A DNA stretch of 64,000 nt from Carettochelys insculpta. Taxonomy: Eukaryota > Chordata > Testudines > Carettochelyidae. The position numbers and the translations under genes were made by a program. The notes below the pieces were generated by a model, which was given only the letters and a program-made list of their open reading frames with translations, did no database searches and had not been told where the DNA came from. The stretch spans positions 192,173,298 through 192,237,297 of the forward strand of contig NC_134138.1 of the NCBI RefSeq assembly GCF_033958435.1. Direction: 5' to 3'. Numbering within the stretch: the first letter of the stretch is position 1; every line of letters starts with the position of its first letter. Below are positions 34,250-46,395 of this stretch, piece by piece.

Positions 34250-34692
34250 TTAGGTTAAAGTAGAGACTAACAAATTTATTAGGTCACTTAGGTCATCTTT
34301 TGTGGGCAAAACCCACTTCCTCAGATGAAAAATGGATTGGGAAAGCAGACTCCAGGATTTATATACCTGTGGAGGTGGAGGGGGGCAGGAAAAGAGAATG
34401 TTAACTTTCACTAGTAGGGCCAGTTAATGAGGCAAAGTAAGTAGGATATGTCTCATTCATGAAAATATCAGAGGTGGTGAAATTGCCCTTGTAACACATA
34501 AGATAGTTAAGATCTCTATTCAGCCCAAGGTTAAAGGTGTCCAATTTGTAAACGAACTCCAATTTAGATGTCTTCCTCTCCAGTCTTGTGGTAAAATTCT
34601 TTGGTAGAAGAATTACTACTTTTAAATCCCTTATTAAATGTCCAGGAAGGTTAAAGTGTTCCCCTGCAGCTTTATGTGTGTTCACATTCCTA
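34250..34692 (-). mobile_element. PLE 3' end of a third lineage, minus strand
   Basis: The minus-strand frame at 34401-34685 encodes the end of a GIY-YIG region and the natural C-terminus: KAAGEHFNLPGH, LIRDLKVVILLPKNF and LTGPTSES with a stop. It aligns with GEHFNLPGYS of lineage 1 but is distinct throughout. A ribozyme-like core near 34300-34330 (CTGAGGA, GTGGG-TTTTG-CCCAC) has AAAA in place of GAAA. Its short terminus abuts the tail of the plus-strand PLE ending at about 34248. Confidence 0.78.
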
Positions 34693-34699
34693 TGCCATA

Positions 34700-36425
34700 T
34701 TTATGTAGAACTCTAAAATGCAAATTGGCATTTTAGAGCAGCAGAATGTCGGTGTTTGCTCAGGTCTTATGATGTTAACAAACAATCCTTGTCTGTTACT
34801 ATAGCTTTGAATCAAGATCAGAGGGGAATATTAACACTTACAATAAAAGTTGATTGAAGATCTACTTGAGGTTTCATGAAGGGGAAACCTAAGCCATATG
34901 GATTGAGATCCCACTCACTGGTTGGAAATACTGTGAATACGTTGTTGGATTTTGGACTATAGCCATGGACTAATTTCAAAAGAATAGTTTTGAAGCTACA
35001 AGAAAACTACCTTTATTATGTATCTGAACCTCAAGAACTGTTCTCATGCCTGTATGTATATTGATCTTTTAAAAAATACTCTGTGTTCTCTTTTTAAATA
35101 AATTTATTCCCGTTAATAAGAATTGGCTATAAGCATGTATTTGGGATAAGATCTAAAATATTTATTGATCTGGAAGATAATGTGTCTGTTCCTTTGGAAC
35201 TGGTAAAAGGTTCATCCGACTGGAGCGTCTGGGTGGAAGCCTGAGGCTAGGTAGTTTAAGGGAACTGTGTTATTTAGACTTCTGATTACCAGGAAGGTAA
35301 TACAGAAGCTGTTTGCACTGGCTTGGTGAATATAAATATTGGAATAACCATCAGATTTGGGGATTAGTCACCCCATTTCTTGCCTTGCACGCTAATTGAG
35401 TGAATTAAGCTGGCTTCCCAGGATCCAGTTATCACAGCTTATAAATACTGTTTTTCTTTTCGGAAAGTCCATTTTCAAATGTATGTCATGTCTTGCAGAA
35501 AGAAATGCTTATCAGGAGGACTAGGCAAACTTCCTGGATTGTGCAGATGTATAAGCTGTCTGAAATATGTTTGGGGCTTGCAATATGCAAAATTAGATTA
35601 TGAACGTCTCACTTCTCATAATACAAAACCATTTTTTCCCAAAACAAGGTTTAATTTAAAATTAAAAAATTCCAGCTCAGTGTCATGGTTTATAGATAGA
35701 ACTTCCTCATCTTCCAAAGCCGGGCCAGCACAAGAGGGTGTTCTATGCATGGTTTATATAGTTTTAACTGCGAGGTCACAAGATCTTGTATGGAAGGGGA
35801 AGGAGTTGCAAAGCTGTTCTGCTGACTCTCTCATAGCTAGCTCCACTCAACCATAGATGCCAAATGAAAGTCCTCCCCAGGCTACAGGGAAAGGCTAGAG
35901 GTCCTAGAAGGTAGGAATGCTAGCTGTGCCAAGTCGGAAGGGATCTTTGGCATTAAGGCTTATGTTGTAAGTACTCGCTTCCTTACTTCTTGTTATTTGC
36001 ATTGCAAATAAAAGGTAAATTCCAATGAAAAGGTGGGAGAGAAGTGTGAGTTTACCCAACACCCACAGTCAATGTCCTGTATTGGAGGAGGACAGGGACA
36101 CCTGCAATTTACAGTACTCTATCTTTCATGAGTTCATGCCTGTCAACTCCTTTTTCAGGGTATTTGCTTTTATACTCCTTAGTCTTTGTTCTTTGTCATC
36201 TTTCACCTTCACTGCACCCTCCCTTCCATTTGCCATAAGCATCTCTCTCCCTATCTGTTGATGGAAATGCAAATCCAATAACATTGTTTGAGCGAGTCTG
36301 AAATTACACAGAATGAGTTTACCCAAACCTACAATTGCCAAATGATCTTTCAGCTTTCTGTACTGAGAAGAAAGTAGTAGGCTAGCTTTAACAGAATGAT
36401 CTGCTCCCACTGGGCTGCACTTCTT
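34700..36425. other. No recognisable gene
   Basis: AT-rich, unique-looking DNA without convincing exons or named repeats. Confidence 0.35.
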
Positions 36426-36429
36426 CCCA

Positions 36430-36845
36430 GGTCAAAACGCTCACTTCCATGTCCAGTCTCAGTCAAGGAGATTTATTTTCAACACAGAAGTTAATAAAAA
36501 AAAGGAAGAACAGCCTCAACTCCATCCTTAGCCCCAAGCTTCAGGGCAATCTTCCCAGGGATCTCAGCCACTCCAGCCCCTGGCAGCCTCCCAGTCTCAA
36601 TCAGCTCTGTTGCCATCCCTTGCTCCAAGGACCTAACACAGAAGCTAGTTCCACTCCACTGTGACTCTTCTTCCTCTCAGTTGTTCCTCCCTAGCTGTCT
36701 CCTAGCAGCCCTTTATAGGCCCAGGTGTAGCCCAGAGCTCTTTAATTAGCTGGATTGGGCTCACCCATTCCAGCACAGGGGCACCGGGCTCCATTTATCC
36801 ATGAAGACCAGCTCCTCTGAAACAAGTGTTAATTTTAGATGGTCT
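36430..36845. repeat. Possible LTR-like or other old interspersed repeat
   Basis: C-rich stretch with GCCCTTTATAGGCCC and CTTTAATTAGCTGGATT, a composition seen in LTR-like repeats of turtles. No clear ends, duplications or coding region. Weak call. Confidence 0.3.
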
Positions 36846-36849
36846 ACAA

Positions 36850-38340
36850 GACCACTACAATAGCATAATGGCACCATCATCATCTTCTGTCAAACATTGG
36901 AAAAGAGAGGGCTAATCTAGGTTATATTTAGACATGTACATTTGCTGGTTTACTCCTGCAATTTCAAATCAAGTGTTCCCCCTCATGCTAGTTTTAGAAC
37001 TACATTGGCAACTTTATAAGGAGCCAGAACACCTCACGAGCTGGCATAAAATGGAATATTTTGAACCAGCCCTTACCTTTAATTGGAGTTAGGCCTGTAG
37101 CAAAACTTTAAATCCACAAATCCCTGAAATTTGAATTCAGAGTTGGTCTCCGGATCTAAACCTTGCACACAGCCCATCTCCAGAATCTATCAGTCCAAAC
37201 CCCAGTTTTGATGCCATCACACACTATAGAATTTGAAGATGGATCTGAGCTTTACCTCCCCTTTTATACTGTTTTTCACTCCAGTGCAATTTCATTGACT
37301 TCACTGTTGTTGCAACTATTATACATCAGTATGAGAACAGGATCAGGCCCACTTTTAGATATGGCAGCACAGTCCACAGAATTACAGGTCCCAGGGTGAA
37401 ATGCTCTTTCATGCTCAAAGTGCCCTAGTTGCTAGGGTGTGCAGTCTCCGTGGGCCGCAAGTCATCCCATTTGTCCCACAAACCACTCTCACTATTCCAC
37501 TTAATCTTTTCTATACTAACTTTGCTTGATTACCAGAGTCTTCAGTTAAGCCCAGGCTACAGGTTTACTTTTTGTAAGCTGATTACAGAAAAATTCTTGG
37601 GTTTTAGATTTGAGCATGTGTTGGCTGCTCTCCTACTTTTGTTTGACATTTCCACAAATTCTCTTTTGTATGTGACAGAAAATCTGCTTAATTCTCCCTT
37701 TGTTTTCTTCTGTGCTGTGGAAAAAAAAACAAAAACAGGGCAGGCTGCTGCATCTTTTGAACACTCTCCTTCTGTGTAGTGCCAAGCACACACATTAGAG
37801 GAAAAGAGGGAGGGCAAAAAACCCCTCTCCAGAACAAGATAGGACAAGTGAAAAAAAGCTTCAACAGCAAAGGACACATGCCTTGGGCAGCCGATTTCTT
37901 TAGGAACTAGAAAAGGCCTTTTTTTTTTGTTTTGTTTTTGTGAAAAGCTGTAAATGTGATTTCACTGCCAGAACAGAGCGGTTCACTTCCACACAATGAG
38001 AAATAAGTATCCAGAGAAAAGCTGACTATAAAGCATGCAGGCATAGAAAGCTGGCTCACTTCCTTGCTTTGCAAGACGCAATAAAGATAACTGAAACAGA
38101 GGCAGGCTTTTGTTATCTCAGCAGTGGAACACAATTTGCGATCACTTCTCAGGACACCTGTTATAGAGTTTGCGAAAGAGTATTGCCCCAGGTAGATCCC
38201 AAGGTGGTTATGACTGTGAGGATGGCGTGACCACCCCTAGGCAAAGTTCACTGCTCACAAGCTGCTCACTATTTTTTTTTCCTGCAGCGAGCATGCAGAA
38301 TGCCAAAGACTTATAGAGAGAGACCAATGCACTTTATACC
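36850..38340. other. No recognisable gene
   Basis: Short open frames near 37430-37880 on both strands lack homology or splice context that I can recognise. A short stretch at about 37270-37350 (CATTGACTTCACTG ... GGATCAGGCCC) looks like a decayed common interspersed repeat. Confidence 0.35.
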
Positions 38341-38344
38341 CTAT

Positions 38345-38670
38345 GGGTGTGTCTACATATGCACAAATCTTCGAAATAGCCATGCTAATGGCCATTTCGA
38401 AGATTACTAATGAGATGCTGAATTGAATATTCAGCGCCTCATTAGCATTAGGACACTTCTGGCCACAGAGCTTCGAGAGCATGTGGCTCTGCATGGCTAC
38501 ACGGGGATCCTTTTCAAAAGGACCCTGCGCCTTTCAAAATCCCCTTATTCGAAGCACTGTGGCCAGAAGCATCCTAATGCTAATGAGGCACTGAATATTC
38601 AATTCAGTGCCTCATTACTAATCTTCGAAATATGGCTATTTCAAAGATTTGTGCCTGTACAGACACAGCC
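38345..38670. mobile_element. Palindromic MITE D (326 bp)
   Basis: Long inverted termini: GTGTCTACATATGCACAAAT at the left, with its complement near 38640-38668. Flanked by TAT (38342-38344 and 38671-38673). The inner arms share GAATATTCAG and CTCATTAGCATTAGGA. The element can fold almost end to end and is non-coding. The TTCGAAATAG motif near its ends is shared with the Harbinger elements in this window. Confidence 0.75.
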
Positions 38671-38784
38671 TATAGGATTCACAAGCCTGACCTGTCAGGG
38701 AAAGAGGGGAGGCAGAGCACATTTTGCCTGGATTCCTGGTGACACTATCCTTGCAGACAACAGGACTAGGCATAGTGTCTCTAT

Positions 38785-39528
38785 GGCTACATCTACACAT
38801 CAGCATTACTTCAAAGTAAGCTAGTCCAGAATAGCTATTTCAAAATAAGCTATTTTGGAATGGCACAGCTATGCACAAGAATGCATTTTGAAATAGCACC
38901 CAGCTATTTCAAAATAGCATGTCTCGACATGTAGGCCATGGGTACACTACCCTTCCCTTTTGGAAGCAACATGTAAATTATAGCCATTCAAAAATGCAAA
39001 TGAGGTGTTGATATGAATATTTAGCACCTCGTTTGCATAATGGTGGACACCTGGCCCATCAAAAGTGCTGATTTTGAAATAAAAATAGCCCGTGTGGCCG
39101 GGGTTCCTTCAAAGAAGGCTGCTTTCGAAATTGGGACACCATTTCAAAGGAACCCTAGCTACATGGCTATTTTTATTTCAAAATCAGCACTTTTGATGGG
39201 CTGAGTGGCAGTCTTTAGGCAAATGAGATGCTGAATATTCATACCAGCCCTTCATTTGCATTTTTGAATGGCCATCATTCACATGCCCCTTCCAAAAGGG
39301 AAGGGTAATGTAGCCATGGCCACAGAGCCTATTTTGAAATAGTGCCTTTGGACGCCATGATGGCTTATTTCAAAATAGCACTATTCCCTGTCTTAACAGC
39401 GCATATTTCGAAATAAATTTGAAAGAACAGGTGTGTTATGTCAAATTCTGTAAACCTCATTACAGGAGGAATAACACCTGTTTCAAAATAACTATTTTTA
39501 AATAGCATGTGCACAGTGTAGATGCTGG
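38785..39528. mobile_element. MITE E with an inserted MITE F
   Basis: The outer element has a left end GGCTACATCTACAC and a degenerate right end (complement CCAGCATCTACAC), with TTTCAAAATAGC motifs in both arms. Element F sits inside it. No clean duplication is visible for E. Confidence 0.5.
38934..39321. mobile_element. Palindromic MITE F (388 bp)
   Basis: The ends GGCCATGGGTACACTACCC and (complement) GGCCATGGCTACATTACCC continue into CTTCCCTTTTGGAAG. Inner arms share GAAATAAAAATAGCC and TTTGCATTTTTGAATGGC-type blocks. It resembles D in its ATGAATATT and CTCATTTGC motifs. Confidence 0.65.
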
Positions 39529-39529
39529 T

Positions 39530-42500
39530 AAGTTATTTTTAAATGGCTGTTGTCTCAAAATATCTTTGCCATGTGGCCATAGCCTGTGTGTCCCAAGAAG
39601 TACACACCCCAGCAGTACATGTTACATGCATTTTTTTCAGGCGAAATGTGCGCTCCCCTCCTCACTGCTCTGTGTCAGTGCTGACCAACTACCGACTGGC
39701 ACTCCTCAGCCCTTTCACCACCAAATTTTAAAGTGTCACCAAATTCTAAAGTGCTTATCAGCATCTTACATAGGTGCTTCCCATGGGCTATATGCAACAG
39801 TATAATGTGACTGGAAAGGACAGCCATTTTTCTCCCCAACTCTCTGTTTTAACTACTGGGTTCTAATTTTACAGACAGCCTATTCTGTTACTTTGGGGGA
39901 AGTTTTCTTGCTCAGGACAGTCTTGCAACCTGCTCAGAAAATGCGAAAGGCATAACTCTTCCTGATCTCCACTGGGTATTTCAGAGTCTTGGGATTACAG
40001 CTGAGAAGATTATTCTTTTGGTTCCTTCAAGTTCACATCTGGGCTCTGTTCCAGATGATCATATATGTAGTGGTTCCAGATAGAAAGAGAAATGACCTCT
40101 GCAATAACATGGGATTGCTTTATTAGAGGCTTTATAGATTGGCATCAGGATCTAGTCGTGAACAGAGAAAGATGAATGTTTGTGTTGGGCATAAACTGTA
40201 GCTTGTTTTCCAGCATGAATAGTGAATTCTGTAGGGTAAAAAGGTACAAACTTCTAAGGCCTGGTCATTGTCCAAGAGAACTGGACAGATTCTGCTTGCT
40301 AGCTTGCTAGATACTGGACAGATTCTGCCTGCTAGATACCAAGCTCCACTGTTGTTCGCATACCCACAGTTAGCAATGAGCCCAGCGTGATCAAGGCTAC
40401 GCAGCTTTATCTACCAGAAAAATTAGCATTCTTCAGTTAGGCTCGCTTTCCTTTTTGCACTGAGATAGCTGGGAGGCAGCACTGTTAAAACTGTCTGAAA
40501 GAAGAGAGAAGGAGAAAGAACATTGTACGTCACCTGAATATTGCCAGCCTTGCCATCCACTATGTCCCGCAAACACAGCCGTTGTATAAGACCAATGACT
40601 GTAATGAGATGATGTGATGTCCATGCCCTTGGAAAATGTTTCAGGAAATACTATTTCAAGCTCACTAAGCCAGCAGTTTCTGTACTGCAACATCATTATT
40701 TCAAGCTGTGTGGAAAAATGGCAATTGCACATCAACTAAAGAGGGGAATGGTATAATAACAGCTGTAAAACAAGAGTCTGAGAAGACGGGTCTCCTAAAG
40801 CTGGCAAGTGTTGTTCTTTCCCCATTCAATTTATTTTTAATGCTTGAAAGAATCGGGGGGGTGGGGTGGAATGTTGGTCGTGCAAGAATTTTACATTCGA
40901 AAGTGTACTATTTACATGGACTATTGGTACAACCAAAACAATTACAGCAGGAGAATACTGGAGGAGCCGGTGTAAACCCATTCACAAAACATATATGTAC
41001 CAAAAACTAAGAGCAAAATCGTTGTCTTCTTAGTGTTGCAGAATGAATGACACATAATTGTTACCGGAAAAGGAAAAGATTAAATATTTATATAGATAGT
41101 GAAAACATCTACCATTACATAGGATAGGACAAGCAATGTTCATAAAAAATATAAATCTTTGCGCTCCAGTGCATAGGCCAACCGTTAACTGATGCAGGTC
41201 ACGGAGAATTGCTCCTATAGACAGGTGATTCCTTAGATTGACCACTGCAGCATTTGTGCACTTCCTGTGGAAGTATTAGGTTGTGTGCATGTCACGATAC
41301 AACTGGTCTGAGCCAGTGTAGCAGTTCTTGTGTTCCTAAGAATCATTATCTTCTATTTCCCAGTGACTCAACTAGACCTTTCCTTGGTAATATCAAAAGC
41401 ATTGTCCTGTGTTGTCTTGTCTACCTGATAAGCACCTGGGTCACTGTAGCATAGTCCAGTTCTTGCATTCTTTCTGATATCTGAGCCTTATTTCACAGAA
41501 GCTGTCAGTTCCTATGGCAGAGCCAATAAAAGCACTTACACTATGGTGTCCAGCTTAGGAAAATGCCCAGTTCATGCCGCATTTGTTTGCGGAGGTTAAT
41601 CAGATTCAGGATATCTAGAATTTTGATGAGCTGAGGTATCTCTGGAGTGGGTGAAGCCCTTAAAGAGTGCAGAGAAACGAGGGCTGACACAGAATTACTC
41701 TGTGTCCAGGGAATAGTCTCTTAATGAGCTTTCAACTGCACTGAACTATCAAGAAACTGATAACCTGCAAAAATTACATCCTCTGTCTATAGGAAAACAA
41801 AAGCATTTTACTTTCTACATTTACAGAAGGTGATAATAAATACATTCTCCCTGCACGCACCCATAAGCAATTTCAGGGGTCACTTCCCTATCCCTACCCT
41901 GTGAGGGAAGCAGAGTCTCTACCCCACCCTCCGTTTCCCTTTCATTCTCATTCCTCACATCTCTCTCCCTCTCCTATTCCCTTTCTGTCTGCATTTGAGG
42001 TCTCCTTTCTCACCCCAACCCCACCCCCAGTCTTCTACACTCTGCACCTCTGCCACCATCTTCTGCCTCCCCAGATATCCTGATCCCTCTTGCTCTTCTT
42101 CACCCCCACACCCCGCGATCACTAGCCAACGGACGACAGTGGCAGCCATCACTTTGCCATGCTGTGTCACGCCTCTCAGCTGCTTGCAGCATTCTTTCAG
42201 CTTCCCAGCTCCTCTGCTGCGAACCCAGCTCTGCAGTGAAAGACATTTGGGCACAGCCAGAAGGATCAGAAAGAGCTTAAATGCAAACAGGAAGCACCCT
42301 GAGTGCTAAGGAGAAAATGTCTGAGCTACTGATCTGTTTCCCACATGCCCAACAGCAGCTGGGCAAGCAGCCCTTAGTGGTAGGCAAGTGTTAAAGATTA
42401 CACACACACACGTGCGCATACCCACACGTGCACACACCCACAGAGATATAGACAGATGCAGCTGACGACAAAATCAGATCCAGAAGCCAGTGAAGACAGA

Positions 42501-43370
42501 ACAAAAAGCTTGATCTTTCAGCTAAAACTGGAGGTCAGATAAGGTCTTCTTTCAAGCCTCTCAGTTGCGTTCCATTTTGAAAACTCCCTCTACAATGGTA
42601 AGGGCTAGTAACTTTCTTCTGAAGGCAACACTTTAGGAAAAAAGCAAAGCAGAACTTGGCAATGTCACTAACAAAGCCAAAAGCTCTGGTGGAGGCAGCC
42701 CTCCCTGGAGCAGCCAGTAGGATGCCAGTAACAGGGGTAATGCATTGCAATTCTGCAGGAGACAACCAGGCATCAGACTAGGAGTCCAGAGCTCCCAACA
42801 AACAGAAGAGTAGAGCTGCTTACTATTAGATGCACTACAGGATTTTACTTGTACTATGTCTATGGTCAGCTAAGGGCCTATGCTTTTAAAGAACTCACCC
42901 TAATACCATTGCTGATTTAAACTTCAGGTGGAGTCAGTTAAGAGGAAGCGGAGATTAGAGGTGCCACACATGCAGGCATAAGATGGAAAAGCAGAACTGC
43001 AGCCAGTTTTAAGTATATTTACACTTTTTCAGTTTTTAAATTTCCATTTGCTTTTTATCTTTTCACCTTTGTTTTGTGCACTGATTGCTACAAAACACAC
43101 ATCGCACTGTGGCATTTGCTGTGTAGGAGCAGTTTCCCTAGCCTGAGTACAGAAAACATACCACTAAATTCAAATACTTTAGTAAATGTTCAGGAATTTT
43201 TAAAGAGGCAACTGCTGTGTTTCATTCAAGGCGTGCCCTTAAATTACTCTTACCTGCCACATATACATTATTCAGGGTCAGACTCCAGTGCCCTTTGTGA
43301 TATCTCCCTTCATAAGAAGTCTTATCAACATAAAATGAGATTATTAATTTAGAGCAGAGAGAGAAATAAA
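39530..43370. other. No recognisable gene
   Basis: AT-rich DNA with a pyrimidine-rich stretch at 41885-42130 and a CA/CG-rich stretch at 42400-42442. I see no exon-like frame with supporting splice signals. Confidence 0.35.
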
Positions 43371-43379
43371 AAAGCAGAG

Positions 43380-43790
43380 GCCCGACTGGGGTTAGTTCCT
43401 GGCTGGTCGCCAGTGCTATGCTTACCTGCATCTGTGCAGGTATCAGGCAATTGCAGCTGTTATTGGCCATGGATCACCATTCAGAGCCAAAGGGAGGGTG
43501 GCTCAGTAATAATCTGGAGCTCAGTACTACTTCAACGCCACAGAATGAATGTGACTTCTCTTTTGTATCAAATCTGTTATTTGAGGAAAAAGGAGAAAAC
43601 AGGCACGTTCTTGAATGTAGGTTCCCACCACTTCCTAACACTCCCATTGGCTGCCAAGAGTGATCTGCAGCCAATGAGAGCTATGACCACCCAATACCTG
43701 CAGATGTAATATAGAGGTGGAGCCAACCAGGAAGTAACCCCAGCGGACTGCGTCTGACCCACAGGCCAGCATTTGCCTACGCTTGATTTA
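43380..43790. repeat. Interspersed repeat carrying a 115-bp foreign insert
   Basis: The flanks (TTAGTTCCTGGCTGGTCGCC ... CACTCCCATTGGCTGC ... ACCCAATACCTGCAG ... GTGGAGCCAACC) match the repeat that surrounds Harbinger H2 at 54855-55046 and 59784-59900. In this copy, a 115-bp segment (43509-43623) absent from the other copy is inserted. Confidence 0.65.
43509..43623 (+). repeat. 115-bp duplicate of the candidate exon at 45.5 kb
   Basis: Identical to 45499-45613 at 114 of 115 positions. It starts 16 bp inside the candidate exon and ends within 3 bp of its predicted donor. The single difference (GAC against GAT) is synonymous in the candidate coding frame. Confidence 0.9.
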
Positions 43791-43799
43791 GGGTCATTG

Positions 43800-45480
43800 A
43801 AAGCACTGGTGAATTTCCATTGATTTCAACTGGCTTTGGATCATACCCTGCGTAAAGTTGTCTTTTGTGTGAACAAGAATATTAGACGCTGGCCCAGGGT
43901 AAGGTGGTATTATAGAAGGTGTAAAACCAACATTTAGGGCCTGACATCTTTCTTAATCTGCAAGATCACTGAAGTCAGCATTGTTACATTGGTGCACGCG
44001 CTGCAAGATGAGACTTAAGCCCTATCTGGGACTAAATATACTTGTCTGAAACATTACAGCATCTAACGTGAACACGTTGAAATGCTGCAAGTTTTAAATA
44101 GTGTGAAGCGCGTAGTCTCTGCTTTTTATCATCTGTGTCAGGAGGGTTTTGTTGAATTTAGTATAAATGGCAAAATGGCAAAATGAAGTGAGGGTTAAAA
44201 AAATAAAACAATTCCAGCCCTTAGAAGAGTAATCTTGCATTCCTGCACCTCAATAGTTTTTCACAGTTTTCCAGGGTAGGAAGAAAGTGCTTGCCACTGG
44301 ACTTCCAAATGTGTCTTTTAAGACCAGCTCCTGCTACTTTTTGGCCTACCCTCACTGGAGAAATACAATAAAATGCTCCCATGTGGAATTTTACACAGGC
44401 TTTCTTAAGAATATAAAGCAAGAAGAAAATTAGATCTCAGCACCTATAACCCAAATGGAACCACTAGATTTGACACAAACACATTCCCTGGTGTATTCAA
44501 CAGAAAAGGCTGTTAAACATAGCTACGAGGGTATTAATTCAGAAGAGCAGTAAAAGAAAATGGTCATAAATCTCCATCCAGTTTGGCTTCAAAAGCGATG
44601 CATATAAACAGCAGCACAAATTGTAATTTTCTGGTGTGTGAGGCTGGCTGACAGTAAGGAAGAAGACCTGAAAATATAACTAATTTTTTCCATAGGTTTG
44701 CAAAACAAAACAAAAAATAAAAACAGAACAGACTATTACTAAGAAGTTACAGAAAGCCCACGCACATCATCTTTCAAATAACTTCACGTACTAGCCCAAT
44801 ACCAATTTCATTTTTCCGTGCAATGTGTGTAAGTGCCAGTTCAACAGCCCTAAAGGCCAAAGTCCTCCATTCAACTACATTACAGAGATGTCATGGAGTG
44901 GGGCAGCACAAGGCGCTCCATCCTGCCTTTGTTTTGGCCAGGAAGAGACATTTGCTATGCCCATTAAGCCTTTAGCCTCTCTGCTAGCACGAACAACAAG
45001 ATGGCTGAGGCTGTGTCCGTGGTTTGGGGAAGATGGATCCCTGTCCACTTGGAAGTGGGTTGAGACCACCAGTTAATTTTTTTGACTCCACCAAAGAACC
45101 TATCACTTCCGCTCGGCCTCAAGGCAAGGCAAGCAAGGTGGTGCCTGGGGTCTCGTGCCTTGAGGGCCTTGCATTCCAATTGACTCCAGCATTCACCACC
45201 CACCCGCCAGGCCCCGCTGAGCCAGCTCTGGCTACTGCCATCTGGGGCAAGATTCTAACCACTGACCTAGAGATGGAAATCCCATTGCCAATCCCCTGTC
45301 CTATCCAATCTATCTTCTTTTTAAAAACGGAGTAGCCCCGATCTGCTCTCAACTTCACCTTCAGTTTACAGCACAACTTTAGTTAAGTGACTCAGGCTGA
45401 CTGCAGGCAACAGAAAGCAGAATATAGCCTGTGTGTCTATGTGGCCTAATATTATTCATGTCCGTGGTATAAAAGTTTTC
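43800..45480. other. No recognisable gene
   Basis: AT-rich DNA. A possible old repeat at 44820-45300. Nothing else that I can support. Confidence 0.35.
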
Positions 45481-45482
45481 AG

Positions 45483-45610
45483 AGGAAAAAGGCTGGTGAT
45501 AATCTGGAGCTCAGTACTACTTCAACGCCACAGAATGAATGTGATTTCTCTTTTGTATCAAATCTGTTATTTGAGGAAAAAGGAGAAAACAGGCACGTTC
45601 TTGAATGTAG
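45483..45610 (+). other. Candidate host exon (unidentified protein)
   Basis: Preceded by AAAAGTTTTCAG (acceptor-like) and followed by TGTAG|GTTTTG (a weak donor). One frame is open through the whole 128 bp and reads RKKAGDNLELSTTSTPQNEC, then DFSFVSNLLFEEKGENRH and VLEC, leaving two bases for the next exon. A second frame is also open, but the only difference from the duplicated copy is silent in the first frame and amino-acid changing in the second. I do not recognise the protein. It could instead be an unknown mobile sequence present twice. Confidence 0.4.
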
Positions 45611-46395
45611 GTTTTGTATTGCATTTTAATTTAAATTTTAATACGTAATGGGGCTTTTAAAAAAATAATATTGAGAGCTCCGTATCACGACTGTGTCATA
45701 CTCTTCAATCACTCAGTTTCCTTTCAAGAATAAAATGACACCAAGAAGTATCAGAGCTTTGTGGGTAGCGATACTAGTGTAGAAGCTGTTTCTTGATTCT
45801 GCTCACTAAGATACCAAAAGAAACTGCCTGTTTCACACTGGCAGTGTCACCTACTAGTTCCCTAACACAAAAATGCTGCAATGTTCTGCAATAAGAGAGC
45901 TCAACATTGCAGGGTCACTACTGCAAGCTACAACACCGTAGGCAATTGCTCACATGTTCTTAGGAAAGCCTGTTTAAATATTCTTAAAATCCTGCATGTA
46001 ATTTTTGAAAATCCAGTTTGCATCCTCAGATCCAGCCCCAGCATGGGTAAGAAATCAGACAAGGGAAGGCTGATTTAACACTGCACATTTTCACATAAAC
46101 TCAGCACAGGCATATCTAATATAAGAACTGTTGGTGCTCAGATTTAACACTATGGAATGGTGGCCTAGTACACCCATCCCTGTGCAGTACAGGTGCTCAT
46201 ATTAGGGTTGTTTTCTATCCATGGTTTTTTGTTTACCTAGAATGTCTTTGCTCTGGCACTCACCATATGTTCCCCTTGTTTTAAAGAACACAGCATTTGG
46301 TTTATCACTGTTCATTACCACAAGGGATGACATAAGGCACTGATTCTGTGAAGAGATCGGAGCAAGAGCTCCCTGTGCCTTCAAGCAACTTCTTT

